Assembly (NCBI GenBank): GCA_000226015.1
Contig: JH153152.1
Coordinates: 172,888 to 198,943 of the forward strand
Reading direction: 5' to 3'
Source of the DNA: Mnemiopsis leidyi
Taxonomy: Eukaryota > Ctenophora > Tentaculata > Lobata > Bolinopsidae
DNA: 26,056 bases
In this document: positions 1 to 7,788 of the stretch, piece by piece
Position numbering within the stretch: position 1 is the stretch's first letter
Layout: each line of letters starts with the position of its first letter
The notes under the pieces: generated by a model
The model's input: only the letters and a program-made list of their open reading frames with translations
Told to the model about the DNA's origin: nothing
The model's database searches: none
Position numbers and translations under genes: made by a program

Positions 1-91
1 GGGAACAAAGCACTGTTCGGTCGTGTGTTCCTGGTCAAGTAGTGGTGTAAAGAAGAGGTAATTTTTTAAATTTTAATGAGAAATAGGACTG

Positions 92-159
92 CAAGTGTAG
101 TTACGTACATCTTTTAACATTGCGTATTCCTTGTTAAAAGATGTACGTAACTTCACTTG
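92..159. repeat. 28-bp inverted repeat (hairpin), 12-nt loop
   Basis: Arms 92-119 and 132-159 are reverse complements with one mismatch in 28. A 13-nt direct repeat TGGTCAAGTAGTG (32-44 and 158-170) brackets it, partly overlapping the right arm. Confidence 0.85.
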
Positions 160-308
160 GTCAAGTAGTGTGAAGATGATATTTGGGAGCAACTATCTCA
201 ACTTGTTCGCAAGATTATGGGAGTTAGGAAGCATTATTCACTGTGAAACGTGGCTTGAAAATTAAGTTCTATTTACAGGTAGGGGTATAGAATGAAACTT
301 TTAAAAGT

Positions 309-538
309 TCAACAAAAACTTTGGTTTCCGCACAAAGCGTTGACCTCCAAACCTGAGTTGGCTGAAACTTGGAGGTTGAAGTTGATCTCCTGGCGATGTT
401 GCCCGTAGTCCAAGATGGCAGTGTACGTCCCTTCGTCCGGCCCGCACGTCTTCTCTATTACCATGTGGTGTTCCGTCATCATCATTTTTCCTGGGAGTAC
501 GGCGGTTGTTGGAATGTTCACCACTTTAAGTGATAGTT
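309..538 (-). CDS. Ig-like gene exon 12: D to G strands of domain 6; last exon seen
   Basis: The acceptor CTGAATAAG in phase 1 gives ELSLKVVNIPTTAVLPGK, then MVIEKTCGPDEGTYTAIL and EINFNLQVSANSG. The frame runs to TGA at 311-309, which would end a secreted protein with the tail LEVNALCGNQSFC. Alternatively TCAG|GTTTGG at 353/352 is a donor to an exon outside the window. No AATAAA on the minus strand settles it. Confidence 0.65.
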
Positions 539-3500
539 CTTATTCAGTTAAAAGTAGTTTTAAACTATATCATGTATCCACTCAACAAATTCAATAAATT
601 TATTGAGTGACAGGATGGATTACTGAGGGGCACTGTGTTAAAGTGATTTAAGTGGGTCCCGACCGACCATTCATGTTCCTGGATACTTTTAGTTTCCTTT
701 CATAACAACCACGGTGTCTTTATTGACAGATTCGAGGAGAAGGATTTTAAGTCAAGAAAATCAATTCAACCCTCTGATAATTTCATATCCTCAGTTTAGA
801 CCAAGTAACAAACCCTCCAGTGAAATTGTCCCACCTTTAATAGGTTCCAACTTGACGAGTTTCCCAGCGTCCCGCCGATACCAGGTAGTCTGATACCCGG
901 AGTTTAAAATCTCTGGTATCTGGAGACTGGCAGGGTGCCCTGCCTCCACTTGTACTAGCGAGATGGGGTAGGCTGGGAAAGAGATTTATTAGCTTTTATT
1001 CGGCTTATTTTGTCCTATCCTTTAAAAGGGTTAAGGGAATTTCATGAAGAGGACTTAAAAAGGGTGAAAAGATTCGATGACAGGGTTTCACATCAAGGAA
1101 ATCAATTCAATTGTCAACATAAACGATTTTCAAGACAAAAACTTATTTTCAAAACAGGAGTTGAGATACTTTTTTTACTCTTAATTATATCTTGGCCCAA
1201 AAAGGGATTCACATAACTCGAGAAGTGTTAAAGAATTTACGAACCGTTTTGTAGCAGAGTTAGGGTGAAGGTGTAGTTTGTTGTGTATCCGGAGAAGGTT
1301 GCCTTAGCGATATAGTTTCCTTGGGGCGGCAGCAGCTTGTTATTACTTTACATAAACAAGAAAATGTACATTTTTACGAGCATTTAGTGTAACGAAATCG
1401 TTAAAAAGGACAGATACCTGTCGGAAAACATTGAGACATTCGATTTTGGACAAAACATAAAATATAAAAACTCATAGAGTCATCAGCACAAAGATACCTG
1501 CATCTTCTCGTGTAGGATTTACTATCTTCAGTTCCGTTCTGTCTGGGGAGAAGATAAATCTCCCCGACATAGTGATAGGTCTTTTTTGTCCATTGTCTGA
1601 CATGTAGTACCTAGACATTACGGAGTTACTGTAAGAACTTTCATAGGAAACTTGAATAACACTTAACATTCCATACGATGGAATCACCGAATTTCACTGT
1701 CAAACAATAGAAAAAAGTAAGTTGTACAATTACAAACCATAGCACTGTTTTAGGACTCTCCGAAACTCTAAAATAGAACCGTACAGATCCAGAAGCAGCC
1801 ACATAATGAACAGACTCCTGGACCTCGTCCAGAACAGTCAGTTGGAAGGACTGAGTCTCGGACCCTGCTCTGAAGAAGTACCGACCACCTTGGATAGCGG
1901 AGATGTTGTGTAGGAGTAACACTCGACCGTCCTGACTTATAACCACGTTTTCTCCCGCCTGAAGTTAAGTTGTGTGTTTTGTAGATAACATGCGGTGTGT
2001 GCAGGTTGACAGCAGTGGTTATAATGGTTAACAAATAAAATTACGTAAGTCTTCTATATAGAACTATATTGTATTTGATAATTAAAAAATCTGAAATTTA
2101 TAAAAACCTATATATATTAAAATCAGCAGAAACAAGAAAATAGCACCCCAGTGTTTAAGAATTTAGTCGTAAGCCATCAAAAACAAAGCGATTGATACCA
2201 AGTGAAATTTTACATCTCCTCCCTCTGTCTCAAACCTGGACTTGTTGAGTCTGACCGGTGGAAGATGTTCTGAACCAGGTACCGACCATGTTAGTGTCAG
2301 TATTATTGGAGATCAACACCGCGCTTCTACCCAGTATAGCTGACACAGCGGTAGCCGGAACTTCTGGGTGTTGAGTAATCAGCATTCAGCTGGTTAAAGA
2401 TTTTAGCGTTACGTTGGGGGCATTAGGATGGAAAAGTGTTTGTTTTGATTTATGAAACTTAATTAATGGGGAAATTGTGGAAATGTTGCTCAAATCACCT
2501 TCGTCCACGACACGAATGTTGAAGTGCTCTTCGCGGATGGAGCCGAAAAATCCCATCTCAACTGTATACTTTCCTGAAAAGATATCAAGTATATTTAGCT
2601 AACAAATCTTAAGATAAGTTGTTAACTACTGAGTAACCAAGGTTACATTGCATGAGTGACTCACAAATGAGCTTTGATTTTAGTTTTTACTCGTATTTGT
2701 TTGATTAGAATTCAAGAATGAATTTTATTAACCAGAGTCCGAAGTTTGGAGGTCGTTGATACGTAGGACCTTGCCAGCGTCGATATAGTTGTATCTTCGT
2801 GAGTGTATCAAACGTTTCTTCACGTTTCCGGAGTATCCGAACCATTTGTAAGTCTGATCAGGTGAAGATCGGTCAGTTTGGTAAGTGTATATTGTATAAT
2901 GGATAGTTGATTCCTTGGGAAGAAGTTGGAAAATACTCGTAATCATGTGATAGCGATCGACCGATGAAATACCAGATACGTCCAATCAAATTCGAAAAAC
3001 GTGATAGAAAAGATTTCCGTCACCTCCCCAAGAAGTCTTACGTCCATGTCACTGATTGTTAAATTGAAGAAACTTTTCGACGATCCGTTTTCAAAGCCTG
3101 ATGGCGATACAAAACATCCACCGGTAAAACGCACATCCACCTACCACTTTACTACTTAGAACAACGTATGTAAAAATTAAACACCCTAAACCTCAGCAAT
3201 AACAGTAGGACTCAGTAAAGCCTTCTCCCCTTCTCTATACTCCACAGTATCGTGTGTGTACCCACTCGGTTTGTTTATCAGCAGCTCGTAGGTTGTCTCC
3301 CTCGATATGCCAGTCACGAAGTGGAGTTTAGCTACGTACACTCCTGGAATATAGCGCGAAGTTTTACTTGGGGAGAATGGATATTTCAGCATCATAAGTT
3401 TGACTGTTTACATTGAGATGACCATGCATCTAACAAGAATAATCGATTTGCCGTGTTTTGATGATTTTGGTTTGGAAATACATTTCAAGCGGTAAAGAGG

Positions 3501-6500
3501 TAAACGTGATAAAATCAGCTACTTTTAATTAATCATGAGAATTTCCGGCATCAGACCAGTTTAGACTAAGAAAGAAGACTAGCAAGTTCAATATCTAGTT
3601 CTACGGCAAATTTATCCTGTTTTCCAAAGCCAACTGAACGAGTTTACCGATTTTCATTGATCAAATAACCGAAATTTGCCAACTCAAACCCATTTCAAGT
3701 CCCAACAAACAAGATGGCTCTGCAAGCAGCCTCCAACTCTCTAGCAGAAGACAACTGCACCTCCAGCTCAGTCCGGAGCTATCATCTCCGATCTCAGAGC
3801 ACCCTGTTCTACAGAAATCCCACTCCAGCTGCCCGGAGGAAAGTCCAGTACAGCAGCTCCCTTCCCTTCCTTCCCACCACGACCAGGTGGCAGACTGGGG
3901 TGTGTCCTGTCCCGGTTGCTAAGCGACGGTCCAGTGTGTGGAGACCGAGTCTGCAGGAGGAGAACCAGTACTTCAGAGCTCAACCTACTTACCCCGGAAT
4001 TTTGGAGGAGTTTGTACAGGTGACAATTTTTGATATCCTTGAATGTTATCAGTAATTCTGTAGTCGTTTTTTAACTTAAGGGGAGGGGAATAATTCGAAC
4101 TTAGCACAATTGTACAACACACAGCGTTTCCAATAAAATGTGATTGCCTAACACACCGGGAAACAATGTTTTAACATCCTTTCACCAAACTTTCTGTTTG
4201 TCCAGGAGAATCGACTTCCCTGTCCAGAAAGTCCAGCTTCCACGATCAAGTCGTTAAAGTCGGAAAAGTCTCTCCTGCTAAACCTGCCAGAGGAGGGTGA
4301 TAAGTACAAAGTGTTTAATGTCAGTGGAACTTTGTTCGTGATAGACACCTCCATCTTCCGCAACTACCCCGACACCCTTCTAGGTAAAGGAGCTGTGCTT
4401 GGAAACATCACATAAATTACAAAAAGTTCTTTACTGTTAAACTATTTAGGTTTTCAATTTTCATGAAAAGTAATTAAACAGCAGAATCTAGAATGTCGAT
4501 GGAGGTTGGACCGTCGTTTGGTATCTTTATTACATCTATCAAATCATTTCCAACGCAATGGACGTCAGAATTCTTGGGAAGGAGTGGGAAATTTCTTCCA
4601 TGAGGTGACAGCAGTTGACCAATGAGAAGCCAGCTAGCATGAGGTGACAGCAATTGACCAATGAGAAGCCAGCTACCATAAATCAATACGAGAAACAATG
4701 TCATGTGTTAGAATTGATTTTGACTCCTTTACTTCTCAAGAATTCTGACGTCCATTGACAAGATATCTCCAACCTAATACTAAATAACCCCGCCCTCCAG
4801 GCTCAGAGAAGCTAGAGGAGCTGTACAACAAGTCTCGAGGAGAGTACTTTGTGGAGCACTACAAACATATGTTCCCCGTAATCACCAGGTTCTACACCCA
4901 CAAGGAGGAGCTGGTCTGCCCGCTCTGCATGACCAAGCCCATGTTCGAGAGTTGTCTCGAGTTTTACGGGCTGATGCCTTACTATCTGGGTCTCAAGAGT
5001 GGGGTAAAGGAGCCCGAGGAGGATTTGATAGCTGAGAGTTTTGCGGAGGGGATATTTTTCACCATGGTGTATCCTAACTACAGTCGAGCAGCGAGCGTGT
5101 ACTCTGTGCTGGACATCACCGTGATTCTTCTCAGTACGGTGGGGCTGATAGCGGAGTCCATACCTGAGTTTGCAGCTAACGAATATTTTGTGTGGGCAGC
5201 TTATCTGGTAGAAGCTGGGGTTAATGTTTTCTTCACCCTCCAGGCTATTATCTTGTGTGTGGTCTACCCCTCAGTTAAGCTTTACTTTTCCAGTCTGATG
5301 AGCTGGATTGACATTGCCTCCATCCTCCCGTTCTACTTGAGAATTCTGGCCGGGTCCTACATAAGCAAGCTTGGGTCAGGATTCCGGATACTCCGGCTAA
5401 TCCGGCTGTTCCGGGTGATGAAGCTGTTCCGGCATTCAATGGGAAGCCAAACTCTCATCTCCTTCCTCTACTTCAGTATTCCGGAAATCCTGCTGCTCCT
5501 CCTAATGTGGGGCATGGCTATCCTCGTGTTCGGTCCTCTGATCTTCTTTATCGAGCATGCACACGGCACCAACTCCTTCAATTCTGCGTTCTCCGGGATG
5601 TGGTTTTGTGTGGTAACCATAGGAACAGTGGGATACGGGGACTTACACCCCAAAACTGATCTGGGAAAATTCCTGGCATCTCTTTATACGATCATGAACC
5701 TGACTGTGATGACTATCCCTATATCTATCATCATCACAAAGTACAGCAGAACGATGAGACTAAGCAACTACAGGAGAATTTAGAGACAAAAGTCATCTGC
5801 TCATTTGAAATCGTCATAAAATCACAACAATTTGCGTGTTGGAGAATGAAGCATTTTTTGTGTAGACCAAAACAGCTATCAACATAAAATTTCTTATTTG
5901 AACGATGTGTAACCTCCAGGACAAAGACCTCTAGAACTGAAACTGCCCTTTTGGAACGTACGTACGTAACAGGAGATTTCAATCTACCGCTGCCATTATA
6001 TTGTTCTATTAGACACAAATATATCCGGCATGATGAACGCTAACAAGCTATAGAGCACTTACCTTGGTCATCTCCGGTAATGAATAAGATGGTCAGCAAC
6101 TTTCCGTCGGGGGATATCCGGTACTTAGTAGACGATTCGATCTTGTAGGTGGAACCGTTCCGTCGATACCATACTACCCTCTGCAATAAACTGTACATTA
6201 GTCAAGAAATATATTGGTATCATGCATATTTATGGCGTATTTTTGGGAAGGGGTCACAAATTTTAACAGATCATAATCTAAAAAGCACTGTTTACTGGCT
6301 CCCCATTGATTAATTGGTCAAAACTTGTAACACCTCCTTTGTCTATTAGTTGCTCTAGATGCGATAGTCTAAAAACTGTTGCCAAGACAACCACAAGAAA
6401 AAAAACATAGTTACCGTCAAGCCAGGATTAGAAGTAACAACTTTGAGAGTAACAATGGCAGTTCCCTCCTCAACCCAGTACTTCTGAGGTCCGCTCTCCA

Positions 6501-6570
6501 TCTTTTCAGCAGAGGTGAGGAAGACGAGACATAGCAGTGTGGAAAACAAGTTGCGGTACAGCATTACCAT
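309..6570 (-). CDS. Secreted multi-Ig-like domain protein (gene span, eleven exon blocks, 3' end uncertain)
   Basis: Joining the exon blocks listed separately gives a signal peptide and six consecutive Ig-like domains. Each domain keeps the C-strand aromatic (VVWYRR, YKWFGY, GTWFRT, SRYYMS, TTWYRR; VRFTGG in domain 2) and a D-x-G-type F-strand turn (DDQG, SDSG, EDAG, DEGTY). The paired B/F-strand cysteines are absent; I count only two cysteines in about 550 residues outside the signal peptide and one uncertain splice junction. No membrane segment or GPI signal is seen, so the product is probably secreted or ends in an exon left of the window. Splice phases agree at all junctions except a one-base frame conflict near 2946-2985. 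A complete Kv gene sits inside intron 2 on the other strand. Function unknown; adhesion, recognition or matrix roles are usual for such architectures. The Ig assignment is by eye, not by profile search. Confidence 0.78.
835..972 (-). CDS. Ig-like gene exon 11: A to C' strands of domain 6
   Basis: Acceptor CTCTTTCCCAG, phase 1 in and out (AAAG|GTGGGA). It encodes YPISLVQVEAGHPASLQIP, then YQTTWYRRDAGKLVKLEP. No start codon lies inside, so it is visible only by domain reading. Confidence 0.75.
1245..1319 (-). CDS. Ig-like gene exon 10: F-G strands of domain 5
   Basis: Again 75 nt and phase 1 at both ends, like exon 6. Acceptor GCCCCAAG, donor ACG|GTTCGT. It encodes EDAG-NYIAKATFSGY and NYTFTLTLLQN. 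Confidence 0.75.
1498..1628 (-). CDS. Ig-like gene exon 9: C to E strands of domain 5
   Basis: The frame MSRYYMSDNGQKRP, then FSPDRTELKIVNPTREDA is clear and ends phase 1 at GCAG|GTATCT, again within the D-x-G glycine codon. The acceptor TTCTTACAG at 1629 (phase 2) fits exon 8 best, but acceptors further 5' near 1645-1660 are possible; the left boundary is tentative. Confidence 0.65.
1738..1958 (-). CDS. Ig-like gene exon 8: rest of domain 4 and start of domain 5
   Basis: Acceptor TTAACTTCAG in phase 0 gives AGENVVISQDGRVLLLHN, then IQGGRYFFRAGSETQSFQLT (E-F-G strands), then VQESVHYVAASGSVRFYFRV (domain 5). The proposed donor is ATG|GTTTGT in phase 2, followed by a pyrimidine-rich stretch. 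The exact 3' boundary is uncertain. Confidence 0.65.
2236..2363 (-). CDS. Ig-like gene exon 7: A to C strands of domain 4
   Basis: Acceptor AACACCCAG, phase 1 in and phase 0 out (CAG|GTTTGA). It encodes EVPATAVSAILGRSAVLISN and MVGTWFRTSSTGQTQQVQ. It has no ATG of its own; it was found by reading the minus strand between domains 3 and 4. Confidence 0.72.
2499..2573 (-). CDS. Ig-like gene exon 6: F-G strands of domain 3
   Basis: A 75-nt exon, phase 1 at both ends. Acceptor ATCTTTTCAG and donor GAAG|GTGATT. It gives SDSG-KYTVEMGFFGSI and EHFNIRVVDE. Confidence 0.78.
2733..3140 (-). CDS. Ig-like gene exons 4/5: rest of domain 2 and most of domain 3, with a frame change
   Basis: From 3140 the frame reads VDVRFTGGCF to FFEFDWTYLVFHRS (domain 2), then meets TGA at 2945-2943. 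From 2985 another frame reads ITSIFQLLPKESTIHYT, then YKWFGYSG and LRINDLQTSDSG (domain 3), to a phase-1 donor TCTG|GTTAAT. The two frames overlap by about 40 nt and differ by one base. Without an intron, the F-to-B strand spacing (about 40 residues) matches the neighbouring domains. A 44- or 59-nt GT-AG intron is possible but removes the expected linker. Confidence 0.65.
3192..3343 (-). CDS. Ig-like gene exon 3: F-G strands of domain 1 and start of domain 2
   Basis: The acceptor TATTCCAG joins phase 1 to exon 2, giving GDDQ-GVYVAKLHFVTG, a normal F strand. It continues through the G strand (TTYELLINKP) into domain 2 (YREGEKALLSPTVIAE). The donor GAG|GTTTAG is weak; the proposed next intron is only 51 nt, in phase 0. 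Confidence 0.75.
3714..4019 (+). CDS. Kv channel A exon 1 (N-terminal cytoplasmic tail)
   Basis: ATG at 3714 in good context (AAGATGG). 102 codons of Ser/Arg-rich sequence ending ILEEFVQ at CAG|GTGACA, phase 0. No known domain. Confidence 0.88.
3714..5783 (+). CDS. Voltage-gated potassium channel subunit, Kv family (three exons, 488 aa), complete
   Basis: Exons 3714-4019, 4206-4383 and 4801-5783 join in phases 0 and 1. An N-terminal tail of about 134 aa is followed by a T1/BTB tetramerisation domain (KVFNVSGTLFVID, NYPDTLLG; about 135-225), then S1 (261-283), S2 (291-317), S3 (320-341), S4 (about 357-372; R-R-R-R-K-R every third residue, then HS), S5 (389-411), pore TIGTVGYGD and S6 (450-475). 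The cytoplasmic tail after S6 is only about 13 residues. Known family role: four subunits form a plasma-membrane K+ channel opened by depolarisation. Oddities: Gln309 replaces the S2 acidic residue of the charge-transfer centre, Gly436 replaces the usual filter threonine, Asn461 replaces the S6 hinge glycine, and PIS replaces PXP. It may be a modulatory subunit or have unusual gating. The whole gene lies in an intron of the Ig-like gene. Confidence 0.93.
4206..4383 (+). CDS. Kv channel A exon 2 (start of T1 domain)
   Basis: Acceptor TTTGTCCAG, donor CTAG|GTAAAG, phase 0 in and 1 out. It encodes ENRLPCPESP through YKVFNVSGTLFVIDTSIF to NYPDTLL, the diagnostic T1 opening. Confidence 0.92.
4556..4757. 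repeat. MITE-like insertion in Kv A intron 2: 21-bp perfect inverted repeats around a 39-bp tandem duplication
   Basis: Arm 4556-4576 is the exact reverse complement of 4737-4757. Between them a 39-bp unit beginning CATGAGGTGACAGCA is present twice (4599-4637, 4638-4676) with two differences. No coding sequence. Consistent with a small non-autonomous element or a fold-back repeat. Confidence 0.75.
4801..5783 (+). CDS. Kv channel A exon 3 (rest of T1, S1-S6, pore, stop)
   Basis: Acceptor CGCCCTCCAG. The phase-1 join restores LLG-SEKLEEL. All six membrane segments and the pore lie in this one exon, ending at TAG 5781-5783. No canonical AATAAA is seen shortly downstream. Confidence 0.93.
6063..6180 (-). 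CDS. Ig-like gene exon 2: C to E strands of domain 1
   Basis: Acceptor ATTGCAG and donor G|GTAAGT are both good. It encodes RVVWYRRNGS, then ISPDGKLLTILFITGDDQ, ending phase 1 within the D-x-G glycine codon. The next exon that fits in frame lies 2.7 kb away, beyond the nested channel gene. Confidence 0.8.
6415..6570 (-). CDS. Ig-like gene exon 1: signal peptide and start of Ig domain 1
   Basis: ATG at 6570 (a true ATG, with a second two codons on) opens a hydrophobic signal peptide, LLCLVFLTSA before the likely cleavage site, then the A and B strands of domain 1 (EEGTAIVTLKVV). It ends in phase 0 at ACG|GTAACT, just before the C-strand tryptophan. Confidence 0.8.
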
Positions 6571-7788
6571 GGGGTAGGAGAAGTACAGCTTGTTTTGAAG
6601 GTTGAGTTAATTCGGATCATTCCATCTTCTGTAAAGTTGTTATGGTTGTCAAGAAAGTATTAAAGATTTAAGAGCTGGCAGAGTTTGAATATTGAATAAA
6701 ACAGACAACTTCTGGGACGGAAAATTTGGATTTGACGATGCAGTTTTAGAGCATGATGATTTTATTATGACTAAGTATTCAATAATTAACACATTATTAA
6801 AATGTACATGTTAGTGCCTAATTTTGTTGTTTAAGTGGACAGCTTAATAGGAAGTTGGTTGACGGAGTTTGGAATTATAATTAAAAGCCGGACTGTTTCG
6901 AATTTGCAAGGCTGCAGATGGTTACGTACTTATGGTAGTTAGCTGTTAATCTGATGGCGTTCAAATTTTACTATCATGGTTAAGGTAAGTCGATATTCGA
7001 TATATTTTATTGTATGTAAGATCAATGACACTGATAAAGCAATTGAACAGCACAACTTTTAAAACTGATTCACAAACAAGAATAAAAATTTATTACAACA
7101 AAAACCCGGAACTTTCTTCTTTCGCTTACAGAAAAATAGCGCTGACAATGCAAACGTTAATTTCCAAATTCATTTGGCTGGGAGGGTGTTATATTATCAG
7201 ATATTACTGGTAATAACTGAGAAAAGTTCAGTATTTATTCACTGGTCCTGGGCAGTTGTCACTACAAAATTCTGAAAACTCGGATCGGTGAAAGATAAAA
7301 GATTGTGTATGATCTAGAAACAACTCGTGATTTCATCATTCCGACTCAGTCAATTAAGATGAAACAAGTCAAACTGAGACAATAAAAAGTATCGCCAAAG
7401 CGTATCAAGGGTCTCAGCAGACAAAGCGGTACGGATCGGAAACAGAGGTATAAACTGACGTCCGATCTTGAAAATCTACACACGCAGTGAGCGCTGTGAT
7501 TGGTTGACTGAATGTCACGTGACTTGGTCACTACGCCAATCAACATCTTGCGTGATGCGCGCGTTGACAAGAAGTGCGTGTATTTGTAAATGTAATTCTG
7601 ATTCAATGATCGAAGTCGTCTTACTGATACACACGGGGTCATAGAACACTTGTTATTTCATATCTATTTGCTGTTGTATTTGTTTATCTTTAGTCGACAT
7701 TTAAGCTCGCATTATTCGGACCTTCTGGTCCCTTTCCCCGTATTGTTCATGTTTTTGGCTTATGTTGAATTAGTTCTAATCTCACTAC
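6571..7788. other. Non-coding stretch between Ig-like gene and helical-protein gene
   Basis: No convincing exon. It should hold the 5' UTR and promoter of the Ig-like gene (see the E-box entry) and the 3' UTR or 3' exons of the helical-protein gene. A minus-strand AATAAA occurs near 7233-7238. Short open frames here have no recognisable domain. Confidence 0.5.
7499..7540. promoter_or_regulatory. CLEAR-type E-box flanked by two CCAAT boxes
   Basis: GTCACGTGAC at 7514-7523 is the palindromic bHLH-Zip site type bound by TFEB/MITF/USF proteins. ATTGG (7499-7503) and CCAAT (7536-7540) flank it. It lies about 930 bp upstream of the Ig-like gene ATG on that gene's strand, so it could be its promoter. 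Regulatory role inferred. Confidence 0.45.

Noticed and set aside
1696..1737. Hydrophobic stretch in exon 8 frame resembling a membrane segment
   Set aside because: It is pyrimidine-rich DNA ending TTTGACAG, best explained as an intron 3' end rather than coding sequence.
7346..7642. 98-codon minus-strand open frame
   Set aside because: No domain, overlaps the E-box/CCAAT promoter-like DNA, and composition is unlike the real exons.
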